A DNA stretch of 64,000 nt from Sorghum bicolor (taxonomy: Eukaryota > Streptophyta > Magnoliopsida > Poales > Poaceae). This document shows positions 21,985 through 32,109 of this stretch, one piece after another. The stretch is from contig NC_012870.2 of assembly GCF_000003195.3 (NCBI RefSeq), positions 9,478,501 to 9,542,500 on the forward strand, given 5' to 3'. The translations under genes were made by a program, and so were the position numbers. The notes under the pieces are model-generated. The model saw only the letters and a program-made list of their open reading frames with translations, was not told the origin of the DNA and searched no databases. How positions within the stretch are numbered: position 1 is the stretch's first letter; the number at the start of each line of letters is the position of its first letter.

Positions 21985-24541
21985 CCAAACGGAGTGCGTT
22001 GCCAACCTAGGAGACCTAGCTACTAGGAGGACTGCAACGGCCACCGATCAGAAGAGGATCAAAGGGGGGAAAAAAGTGCAATTTAAACAGACGTCATCAG
22101 ATTTTCAGGGACGTCATCAGCTGGTTGCGTTCAGTGCAATTTGCTCGTTGTATTTTGCGTTCCAATACAGGGTACCAAGCCAGCGGCCTATCATTGACGA
22201 CCCCTCAAAACGGCTGGCGGTCGCGGCGGCGGCGGCGGCGGCCAGCCGGTGCCCAATCATATTTTTGCATGCAGCCGGCCAGCCTTGCAGTACAGTCCCT
22301 GCAAGTTGCAGTGACAGCAAGCGGGAGTTCACAAAACATGTGACGTGGAGACGAGATCTTCAGTCATTTGATCAACCGGAGGAGCGAGCTGGTTCCTTGG
22401 CCTCCCCCCTCCCCCCACCCCCGCGATCCCCTCGAATAATTCAGTACGTGAGCTCCATTTCCGCTGGTCGACAAGGATTCCTTCTCCTTCTTTTTTTTTA
22501 AAACAACCTTGTTTATTCTTCCAACTATCACAAGGACCAGAAACTGAGGCGCCTTTTGATAAACCTGCTGCCTAGTATGGATTGAGGATTCCTATTGTTA
22601 TGGCGTGCAGGCTACGGTTTTGTTTCCTGGTGCTACGGTGGTTTCGCCGGTAGTGCGTTGTTGTGGTAGTTGTCTAGCCATCGTTTACTTTCTTTCGTGG
22701 AGTTTTGTTGTTGGGATTGGGTTGTTCTATATAACCAGCAAAATTTAATCGGTTGCTTTTTGAAAAAAAAAGATATGAGCGTGAAATATAGCATCTGTTT
22801 ATATGACAGCTAACAATCATCAGATTTCCATCCAACGGTACAAATATATTAGCACAAATCACAATACATAAGTTCTATTTTTTTCTAAGAAAATACAACA
22901 TAGTTTTATTTAATTCTCCATAAAATATATTTTTACGATACTATATATTTATTGAAACTCTGAAATATCTTTAAGGAAAACCCTACAGACAAAATTTCTA
23001 GAATTTTTCCATCTCCTAATGTCGAGGAACACTCATAATCATTATATACATCACATTTTCATATTTTGTTAGAATGCACAGTTAAATTCAGATTCTAACA
23101 GATCTACTAACTTAAGAATGTAGAAGTACAAACATTATAGAAGAAAATATATACATGAGCGGGAATGGCATTAATACATGGTGTTTTTAACGAGGTACAA
23201 CCATCTACCTACGTTCTCGGACCTGATCATGGGCACTCCTCTAATTCTCCCTATAAACAACAACTACATGACCTCTGATTGTCCGACTCATGGTTAGAAG
23301 TTATTTCATATTTATGACCTCTAGGATATAGAGTCTAACTCAACTATATCTTAACTCCAAATATAACCAAATATATACATATTCGACATAAATATAATAA
23401 ACTCCACTTGCCCACGAAACTATACAAAACTCAGCTTGACTCTTTTTTTAACCTATTCCTTAATTTTTTTAGGGCAAATTTTAGGTCGTTTACCGGGCCT
23501 ATGTAGATTAAATACAACCACTTCCCATATATATAATTGAATGTTGATCCAAAGGAATAGGACGGTTGGTCGTAGAATAAAGTTGTTCTGCATGTTTACG
23601 TAATTTAGTTTGGATTTTTTCTTTATGTGTGTGTATGCAAGAGAGAGAAAATATTGCCGCTCGTGTAAGAAATTGGTCGCTTGCTCGCTCCGTCTAGAGT
23701 GTTGCTACATGCATGATGGCTTCCATTTATCTCCCCAAAGAAAGCACGGTGCGTACGTGCGTTTTGGTATGATGATTAATATAGCAACGTCACGTATTAT
23801 CCACTCTCCATGATAGATCTAGGGTTACCCAAAGCAGCAAGACACGGTATACTGTATATATAGTAGTACTGCCTTTTTATCTCCATCTTTTTTCCCATTT
23901 CGACAATTGTTCGGTACGCACGTACGTCGTCTCCAAAATCTTCTCCAGGATATAACACACGACACGAGTAGTAGAGTAGGCGTAATGCAGGAACCCATCA
24001 TCACCAGAAGTCTACAAAGATTCTGTGGAAACCAGTAGAAATTGGCAATCTCTCTGATGGACGCCTCATCCAATCCAAATACAGTAGTCGATTAGATTGT
24101 AGATTCACGACAGCAAATCTGTTAATTGATTGAAAAATTACTTACTCAAATCACACTACAAATACAGGGGAGACAAACTACTAGAGCAACAACAACTACA
24201 GCACGCACGCACGCACGCACGAGGCCACTGCACTGCAAGGGACCAAACGGCGACTGCTAGCCGATGCACGCGCAGCGCAGTCAAAAAGCGAAACACCAAG
24301 CAACACATGGGAAAGATGTGTCGCAAAAAAAAAATGGTAATAATGCCCAGCATGCAGCAGCCACTGTGTGTGACGACGACGGACGACTGACAAGGGTTAT
24401 TATAATCGGCTAATCAGGACCGTGCGTGCTTGATTTGCTAGTGATTAATTTAAGGCTACCAATGGCGACGCGACCGAACGAACTGTCGCATTCATCGCGA
24501 GCTGTGTAGTGTGGCTCTGAATGTGACGGATGGTTTTTTGT
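21985..24541. other. Intergenic region downstream of the FAF gene
   Basis: A (CGG)n-type patch at 22221-22246 and a short (CGCA)n run at 24200-24222, otherwise AT-rich from 22650 to 23600. The 174-codon ORF at 21977-22501 begins inside a MITE and has no motif. The last 300 bases before 24541 should hold the 3' untranslated part of the FAF gene, but I cannot place a polyadenylation site. Confidence 0.5.
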
Positions 24542-25858
24542 TCAGGAGGTGGCAATGCAGTAGGGCTCCAGGATGAAGAGCTTCTTCTGCCGCAGCTGCC
24601 GGCACCGCCGCACGCTCTGCAGCAGGTCCTGCTTGTCCCCCCTCCGCGACGTGAACGACAGCAGCAGCTGCTTGGTCTCGGCCGCGGCGCCGGCGGAGGC
24701 GCCGGGAAGGTGCAGCCCGCCGCACTCGTCGTCGTCCTCCTCCGGAGCCGGCGGGACGTCGTCGGTCCCCGTCGAGGCCACGGCGACCGCGGCCGCCAGC
24801 GTCGTCGTGGACGACGGCACCCGCCGCAGGGTCGGGCGTGGTGACTGTGCCTGTGCCTGTGCCGCCGTCTCGTTGCAGGTGTCCGCCTCGGGCAGTGTCG
24901 TGTTCGTGTCGGCGTCGCACCGGGGTTGGTCAACTGACAGCGGCGTACTGCCGACGAACTTGTTGATCACGAGCGTCGAGCGGTGCACCTTGGCCGCGGT
25001 GTGCGTCTGCGGCTGCGTGCTCACCTTGACCTCGACGACGGTGCCCCTGTCCACCACCTCCACCTCCTCCTCCTCCATCACCTCGTTGTCGTCCTCCATT
25101 TCCACGGCCGCCTCTTCTTCCTGCACGTTCCTGGGCTCCACGGTGCGGAAGTACGGCGCCTCTGCTGCGGCCTCGGTGATCTTGCTCGCCGCGCTCTGGT
25201 CGCGAGCAGAGCACTCGACGAAGGAGAGGCGGAGGCGTCCGCCCTGGCGCTTCGCGTGGAGGTACCCGCGCGGCCTCACCGCCACGGCCTCGACCACGAG
25301 GCGCCCGTCCTGGCGGCGCGCGCGCATCTGCAGACACGGCCCGTCGGTGCGCGACATGGACGGCAGCGGCGGCGGGAACGCGCGGCGCGGTGACCGCTTC
25401 CCGGCCCAGCAGTGGTAGTTCACGGCCGCGAGATCCTTGCTTTCCCACTGCTGCTCCTCGTAGCAGCGAGCCGCGTCGTGCTGCCAGAAGGACTCCTCCA
25501 CTGGTGTGGCAGCCGCCGCCGACGCCGGCAGCGGCGAGTCGAATAGGCTGGCCATGTCCAGGGACGACGTGAAGTCGCCAGAGCCGGTCTCGTTGCCGAG
25601 GCTCTCCGTGCAGACCTCGAGGCTCTTCTGGCTCATCAGGCTCGACGACCGGCGCACGAGCGGGTGCACGTACGGCTTGGACGACGCCTTCGGCGCCACC
25701 TTGTCGACGTCGGCCTGGATGGCGTTCCATACGTCCACCTGCGCAGGCCGGTCGTCGACGACGACCTCCGCCGGCTGCTTGTACGGCTCGACAGGGCGCA
25801 GCCAGCAGGGCGCCTCGAACGCCGGAACAGCTGGGCCACGGCACACCGCCACCGACAT
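24542..25858 (-). CDS. FAF: FANTASTIC FOUR (FAF) family protein, 438 aa, single exon
   Basis: The only host gene I am confident of. The FAF domain lies at about residues 158-212 (RAFPPPLPSMSRTDGPCLQM, then DGRLVVEAV, then KRQGGRLRLS). A second conserved block at 74-93 reads LMSQKSLEVCTESLGNETGS. A Glu/Asp-rich acidic tract (about 249-275) and a basic, conserved C terminus (VRRCRQLRQKKLFILEPYC) complete the protein. FAF proteins are plant-specific; in Arabidopsis they limit shoot meristem size and influence the WUSCHEL-CLAVATA loop, and there is no known enzymatic activity. At 438 residues it is longer than the short Arabidopsis FAF1-4 and closer to FAF-like proteins. The start was chosen for the conserved MSVAVC N terminus and an A at -3. 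GC content is much higher than the flanks. Long antisense and shifted ORFs over it are compositional shadows. Confidence 0.93.
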   Translation of the reverse strand: MSVAVCRGPAVPAFEAPCWLRPVEPYKQPAEVVVDDRPAQVDVWNAIQADVDKVAPKASSKPYVHPLVRRSSSLMSQKSLEVCTESLGNETGSGDFTSSLDMASLFDSPLPASAAAATPVEESFWQHDAARCYEEQQWESKDLAAVNYHCWAGKRSPRRAFPPPLPSMSRTDGPCLQMRARRQDGRLVVEAVAVRPRGYLHAKRQGGRLRLSFVECSARDQSAASKITEAAAEAPYFRTVEPRNVQEEEAAVEMEDDNEVMEEEEVEVVDRGTVVEVKVSTQPQTHTAAKVHRSTLVINKFVGSTPLSVDQPRCDADTNTTLPEADTCNETAAQAQAQSPRPTLRRVPSSTTTLAAAVAVASTGTDDVPPAPEEDDDECGGLHLPGASAGAAAETKQLLLSFTSRRGDKQDLLQSVRRCRQLRQKKLFILEPYCIATS

Positions 25859-26462
25859 CTTCGCCGCCCTGGAGAAAGATGTGAAGTGGCAGTCGTCGCG
25901 TTTGCTCCCTGTGAAGAGGCACGATCGTAAAGAGACGTGAGCAACAGATAGATGACTGGCGCTTGTTGCAAAGAGACGTGAACGGGCGTGTCAGGCTTCT
26001 TCTTACCTCAGATCAGAGAAGCGGTCAGAGCATGCACACTGCTGCGCCGCAAGGAGAAGCTCGGAATTTGGAGGCACCTGGTCTTCAGGTCTTGGAAGTT
26101 GTGTGGTCTTGGGCTCTTGGCTAGTAGTCCTGGCTCTGGAGCTGGAGCTAGTAGATGGCTGTGCTGCTGTTGGTGCACAACACAAGCTTTGTTGCAGTAT
26201 GCTGTGGTTGCTCAGCTGGGCCTGGGGTGGTCCGGTATTTGTAGGCTGCTGGGCTGCGGAGAGGGGAGAGAGGAGGAGGGTATTGGCCGTTCAGGGACAA
26301 AGGCGAGGGCCCCATGCTCTTCCACTACTTTGCATCCACCATGCTCTGTTTTTCCCTCTGCCTTTTTGCAAGTTAATAAAATAATAAATAATAATGCTTT
26401 GGCATTTCTTGCCCGGTCATGGTGTCATGGTTTAGTCAGGAAGCATAACATACTGTGGCTGA
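25859..26462. other. Upstream region of the FAF gene
   Basis: Holds the presumed 5' untranslated region and promoter of the minus-strand gene. A pyrimidine-rich stretch on that strand (complement of 26256-26281, CGGAGAGGGGAGAGAGGAGG) may be leader sequence. No clear TATA box was found. MITE copy E begins at 26463, about 600 bases upstream of the start codon. Confidence 0.5.
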
Positions 26463-26705
26463 GGCCTTGTTTAGTTCCCGATGCGAAATATTTCGCGACA
26501 CTGTAGCACTTTCGTTTGTTTGTAGTAATTATTGTCCAATTATGGACTAACTAGGCTTAAAAGATTCGTCTTGTCAATTTCGACCAAACTGTGTAATTAG
26601 TTTTTATTTTCGTCTATATTTAATACTTCATGTATATGTCTAAAGATTCGATGTGACGAGGAATCTTGAAAAATTTTGGGTTTTTGGGTGGAAGTAAACA
26701 AGGCC
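26463..26705. mobile_element. Tourist-like MITE, GGCCTTGTTTAGTT family (copy E)
   Basis: Starts GGCCTTGTTTAGTTCCC and ends GTAAACAAGGCC, with TGA on both sides (26460-26462, 26706-26708). It lies in the FAF upstream region, so it may contribute regulatory sequence or small RNAs; that is inference. Confidence 0.88.
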
Positions 26706-26708
26706 TGA

Positions 26709-28967
26709 GGCTATCATGGATATATTGGTTATACTTAGAGCTTGTTTGGCACAGCTCAACTTCACTAGTAAAGCTGTTTTTTTAAAAAAATAGCTTCATG
26801 AGTGACTTTTTAGATGAAGCTGAGCTGTTTTGGAGAAAGTGTTTGGCAAAATAGCTTTACCAACTACTTCATGCATAGTTGAGAGAGAAATGAGGGAGAA
26901 GGTGCAATAAGCTACTTTTTTCCAGCTTCATCCCAACTTATGTCTTTGTGAGAGGAGTGGAAAAACAGCTTCACCCATGAAGCTGTTTTGGAAATAAGTG
27001 TTTGGCAAAAAAAAACAGCTCACCTTAACCTACCATACGGATAAAATGGCCTTTTTTCTGAAGCACGCAAAAAAAATGGTTCTCATGGATTGTGCAAACA
27101 TTGCTTGTGGTGATTGTGTTTAGTAAGAACAGAGGTGAGCATGAACATCATAGCTGCAAGCATGACAGCAAGCCAACACATCAAACTTTTTACATGCACT
27201 TGACTTTGTTTCACTACCACATAAATTGTCTTCACCGTCAGCATTATACAATGATGCAATATAGTAGCAACATTTTTTAAGACTTTTAGAATGGTATATT
27301 GGATAGTTTATAATAAAAGGCATTTGGTTTCTTTGGGATAGTTTTTCATAATGGTGGATGTGATAATTTACAAGTGGATCTTTGGGATTTTTTATTGTTT
27401 TCCTGAAATAAAATGGGTGGGTCCGCTTTTAGACAGATGCATTTAGCATAATTTATGTTAACCTTTTAGATATAGATAATTTGGAAGCCTGTATAAGGAG
27501 TATTTTGGGTTAAATTTTATAATGCAAGAGATGGATAATTTAGAAACATGTACTGATGTACCATCCAACTACTATTGGTGTCAGTGGTGACTCAAGTGCG
27601 CCAATATTTAGGACCAAATTTTCTCTTGTTATGAGAATTCTTTGTTTTTCCCCTAGTGGTGATATTGGGGTATATATGTTGTTGGAAATTTCTTTTTATA
27701 ATGTTTGTACTATGCAAAATCAAATGATACTATATATCGTATTTTGTTTTCTATAATGACACCCGTGCAATGCAAGTAGGGGAAAGGGGTAAGGATGTTA
27801 CCACGTAAACTAAACAAATTACCCACATGATTGTGTGCCTATGAGTAATTTACTTTGTTATAATTATTAGCAAAAATAGGTTATATGTATCCTTTTTCCT
27901 CTATTGAGAATTGGCAATGTTATCATTTTTTCTATGGTAACGTGTGCATTCAAAATTTCAAACTGTTAGGTTAATAAGCAGACGTATTAGCTCAGGGATG
28001 CGAGGAGCCTAGGAGAACAAACAGAATAATGCCTATGTGCTTTCAAATTAGTTTTGTCGGATATTCAAACATATTATAGAGGTCCTTTAGACAGAGGAAG
28101 GGCCCAGCTCCTGTCAAAAGTATGTTTTAAATTTTTTATTCTAGGTGAAATATCTTAAAATTATAAATGCTCAATATTTATGATCTATCATGAAGCATAT
28201 CTTTAGAATTTACTTATTTGATGTCATAAATAATTACTTTCTACATAAATTAGGTCTGATTTAGTATTTTGACTTATAGAGAGTCAAATCATTTTTAAGT
28301 TTGACAAAAAATATAGAGAGACATATAAAGATTTATATCATAAAATAGGTACACTATGAAAATATAACTAACAAAGAATCTAATGATACTTGGTTGGTAC
28401 CAAAAATGTTATTATTTTGCTATATAAATTTGGTCAAACTTGAAAAACTTTGACTCTCCAAAATTCTTGAAATGACCGGAGGAAATATATTTTTTGCGAC
28501 AGAGGAAGTAATTTCTCTCTCAGACATACCGATCTTCCTTTTAGGATTAACTGAACGCGTCTGACCAGAGCATGCATCTTTAACGGTAGATGGCAGATTG
28601 ATAAACCCTTGCTGTGGGCTTGTGCAGAGGGACATGACCAGTGGGAGTTGAAATGTCGAAGGACAAAAGTATCTTGGTTTACTACCAGTTCACAGCTGGA
28701 GCATCATCGGCACACCCATTGTGCTCTCTTTATCACGTTACTTATTTTGCCCTAAATTACATATCAGCTCAGCTAAGGCTTCATAGAAAGATTCTATTTT
28801 GGTTGCTTTGAGTTTTGTTTGCGTCTCCATACAAGAACAAGAATTATCTTTCGTCACTGTCCGGTGCTGAAATGACATTTGCCCTATTCACTACACCTTG
28901 CACAACAAGTGAGAAAGCATGCATGAAGCAGAACTCCATATGCTTTTTGTTTCTCGTCACACACTTA
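26709..28967. other. Intergenic, AT-rich; possible further MITE at 26737-27025
   Basis: GAGCTTGTTTGGCACAGCTC near 26738 and repeated GTGTTTGGCAAAA / AACAGCTC phrases to about 27025 suggest another small inverted-repeat element, but clean ends and a target duplication were not found. The rest has no supported ORF. Confidence 0.4.
28246..28500. mobile_element. Probable degenerate Stowaway-type MITE
   Basis: TTTTGACTTATAGAGAGTCAAA near the left and AAACTTTGACTCTCCAAAATT near the right form an imperfect inverted pair, and the right edge GACCGGAGGAAATA resembles a mutated Stowaway end. Boundaries are approximate. Confidence 0.4.
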
Positions 28968-29313
28968 GAGCAACCGCAGTGTATACACCCAGTTGGGGTA
29001 GTAACGTGGGACCACGGTACAGGCGAGAGTAGCGAGGCCACCCGCACGCAATGTGTGTCCAGTTTAAGGTGGGGCCTGCAAAGAAAAAATATCGGCCATC
29101 CCAACCTCCTACCACCCATTCCCGCGAGAAGCTTCTCAGATCCCCAATTTTTTAATGCGGGCACTGTATAAATATCATACTTTATTTCCTTGCTACCAGG
29201 AGTAGTACTACTCCCTGGCATTTACTACTCCCCGTTTCCACAATGTATCCACCCGGTACTAAGAGGGCATTAAATGCTTCCTACCCCCTTCTACCCTCCC
29301 ATTGCGGGTGCTC
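28968..29313. mobile_element. Tourist-like MITE with GAGCAACCGCAGTG ends
   Basis: 346 bp; left end GAGCAACCGCAGTG, right end CATTGCGGGTGCTC, with TTA on both sides (28965-28967, 29314-29316). Unusually GC-rich interior for a MITE. ORFs at 28815-29221 run across its boundary and are not genes. Confidence 0.8.
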
Positions 29314-29559
29314 TTACTTTCCATCACCACAAGCAAATATTTATATGCTTATAGGTATAGCCTTTTAATTTCTTACCCTACTCGTTGTCCTCTTTAGGTG
29401 GAATAGAAATACCATCTCTAGGCTTTAGCACATTTTTTGTCGGATGGAGAATGTGCTGTCATGTCTTATTATTTAGTAGCTATATAATTATTTTATTTGG
29501 GAATCCTGAATCAAGCTCAAGCTTACATTGGTTGTTTTGTTAGTACTCTTTGTGTACTA

Positions 29560-29815
29560 CTCCCTCTGTCCATGAAAGCTGCAATTTTTTAAGTTGTCCT
29601 AAGTCAAACTTTTAAAACTTTAACCAAATTTATAGAAAAAACGCTAAGATTTATAGTATCAAATTAATACCATTAGATTTATTATAGAATATATTTTCAT
29701 AAGATACTCATTTTATATCATAGATATTGATACTATTTTCTATAAAGTTAGTCAAAGTTAAAAAAGTTTGACTGACATGAATTTTAGAAGTTGAAGCTTT
29801 CAGGGACGGAGGGAG
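29560..29815. mobile_element. Stowaway MITE
   Basis: 256 bp; left end CTCCCTCTGTCCATGAAAGC, right end GCTTTCAGGGACGGAGGGAG, flanked by TA (29558-29559, 29816-29817). This is the Tc1/mariner-associated Stowaway signature; the interior is AT-rich and non-coding. Confidence 0.92.
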
Positions 29816-29817
29816 TA

Positions 29818-30804
29818 TATAGAATTGAAGTACACTTGAGTTAAACAGGAAGTGTGAGTTTTGAGACGGCCTAATAATCTAAACGCATTCATGCAGCAGA
29901 GGCCTAAGACAACTTGCTAATTTTAGTAAAACGTCATGAAGCTCGGGCAGTTTTAGTAGCAAAGTAGTCTGTTCGAACAAATTTGCAAAACAAAACCAAC
30001 ACATCTAGTTGAACAAAATTGCAAAACAAAACCAACACATCTAGTTAAACTAAGATGCCAAATGTAAGCAAAATCAGTCACACTTGATGATGTTTAGCAT
30101 CTACTTAAAAAAATCACATGATTCTTGGAAGTCACTGGATCCTTCTTTTTGGATTGACAAGATCATATCTATAGTTTAAATGTTGTTCCTCTAATATGAT
30201 TTTAAGAAGAAATCATATTTCCAAAAATAATTTTTCCCATAAAAATCTTAATTTCATTTTACCAAGTATGATTTTACTCAAAATCATCCTATGGTCGAGC
30301 AATTTTTTTGAAAGTGTTGTACTGGGAGACAATAATATATAATTGAGAAATTTTGCCGCATTTGGAATTAATGAGAGCCCTTCTATATAATTTGTAAAAT
30401 TACGCAGAAATGATGTGTGTTTTATGCCCTCAGTACAAAAATGTTATTAAGTAAAGAAAAACACTTCTATATAGTGCGGGGCAGCCCTAAACCAGCCTGG
30501 AAAGCTTAAGCGCACTCAAGACTTTTCTACGATCCATACAGACTCAATACTTAGGCATCTAACCGAGTCGAAACCCTTCATTGACCTTTCGTATTGTTTT
30601 GAGTTTACCAATATTATTCCAAACCATTTGTTAACACACCACTCTGTACAATGTACATAAACTACTCCCGTTTTTTTTTCAAAAAGGGAAATCGTATATG
30701 TGCAGTCGTAAGCTTTCACCAGTTTATTCTAGGAGTACCAGTACAGCGTTTCTCCAACTGGCAAAAGTCGTACATGCGCCATTACTACTCGTATAACCCA
30801 CTAA
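29818..30804. other. Intergenic, no gene recognised
   Basis: AT-rich. A short direct repeat (AACAAATTTGCAAAACAAAA then AACAAAATTGCAAAACAAAA, near 29977 and 30014) is the only structure noticed. Confidence 0.5.
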
Positions 30805-31047
30805 GGCCTTGTTTAGTTCCCGAAAAATTTTGCAAAATTTTTCAGATTCTCCGTCATATCAAATCTTTAGATGCATGCATGAAGTATTAAATATAGACGA
30901 AAATAAAAACTAATTGTACAGTTTGGTCGGAATTGACGAGACGAATCTTTTGAGTCTATCTAGTACATAATTAGATAATATTTGTCAAATACAAACGAAA
31001 GTGGTACTATTTCTATTTTGTAAAATTTTTTGGAACTAAACAAAGCC
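30805..31047. mobile_element. Tourist-like MITE, GGCCTTGTTTAGTT family (copy F)
   Basis: Starts GGCCTTGTTTAGTTCCC and ends GGAACTAAACAAAGCC, with TAA on both sides (30802-30804, 31048-31050). The interior is in the reverse orientation to copy A. First of three same-orientation copies within 1.3 kb. Confidence 0.9.
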
Positions 31048-31406
31048 TAAACCCGGCGGACGGATTCGATTCAGGAGAGGAAACAGAAAAAGGCACACGC
31101 TACAAAGGGGAGCAGTGGAGCACCGCCCATTCGCGGAGCCCAGCGGCTGGGCCTCTCCGTGCGTGGATGCAATGGCCTTTCGTGTGAATAGACCCGTCGT
31201 CCGCGCGGGACCCCGCGAATTTTCACCGGCGAGACACCTGGGCGAACGAGGTGAAGCCGCGCGGGGCAACCAGAGCGTCCCGCGCGTCCATGCCGGCACA
31301 GCCGTCCGATGGGCCGCCGGGGCAGATCTGGCCGCTCTCCGCGGTACGCGCTGTCTGTCCCACGAACCTAAAGGCGTCGCGGAATCAGCACGGGCGAATG
31401 CAGCTG
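31048..31406. other. GC-rich spacer between MITE copies F and G
   Basis: A 359-base GC-rich island (CGCGCGGGACCCCGCGAATT and similar) between two AT-rich MITEs. It leaves ORFs open on both strands (31036-31437 minus, 31115-31447 plus), which run into the MITEs, so neither is a convincing gene. A captured gene fragment is possible. Confidence 0.4.
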
Positions 31407-31650
31407 GGCCTTGTTTAGTTTCCAAAAAATTTTGCAAAATTTTTTAGATTCTCCGTCACATCAAATCTTTAGACGCATGCATGAAGTATTAAATATAGAC
31501 GAAAATAAAAACTAATTGCACAGTTTGATCGAAATTGACGAGACGAATCTTTTGAGTCTAGTTAGTACATGATTGGATAATATTTGTCAAATACAAACGA
31601 AAGAGATCATATTTATATTTTACCAAATTTTTTTGGAACTAAACAAGGCC
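31407..31650. mobile_element. Tourist-like MITE, GGCCTTGTTTAGTT family (copy G)
   Basis: Starts GGCCTTGTTTAGTTTCC, ends GGAACTAAACAAGGCC, closely similar to copy F in the same orientation. The flanking triplets (CTG, CGC) do not match. A second GC-rich spacer (31651-31866) follows. Confidence 0.85.
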
Positions 31651-31866
31651 CGCGAGCGGAAAAAGAGTGGGGGGAATTTGCGGAAGTCCCCCGTTTCTGC
31701 GGTCGGCCGCGCCCGGCGGCGACGCGTTTCGTGAGCGCGGCGGCCGGCAGGGGGCTTTGGCACGCGCACTGGCGTTTGTTCGCGTCCGAAACGGAAATTG
31801 TTCGAACCCGCGGAGATGCCCGTGCCGTGCGCGAGCGTAGTTGTTCTCGTTCCGGTTGTTGTTTAA

Positions 31867-32109
31867 GGCCTTGTTTAGTTCATCCCAAAAAGCAAAAAGT
31901 TTTCAAGATTCCTCGTCACATCGAATCTTGCGGCACACGCATGAAGCATTAAATATAGACGAAAGCAAAAACTAATTATACAGTTTAGCTGGAAATCGCG
32001 AGACGAATCTTTTAATTCTAGTTAGTCCATAATTAGATAATATTTGTCACAAACAAACGAAAGTGCTACAGTACCGAAATCTGAAATTTTTTCGGAACTA
32101 AACAAGGCC
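31867..32109. mobile_element. Tourist-like MITE, GGCCTTGTTTAGTT family (copy H)
   Basis: Starts GGCCTTGTTTAGTTCATCC, ends CGGAACTAAACAAGGCC, with TAA on both sides (31864-31866, 32110-32112). Same orientation as F and G. Confidence 0.9.

Noticed and set aside
24930..25922. 330-codon minus-strand ORF (and a 281-codon plus-strand ORF at 24573-25418) overlapping the FAF gene
   Set aside because: Arg/Gly/Ala-rich shadows in GC-rich coding sequence; the FAF frame has conserved domains and explains the region.
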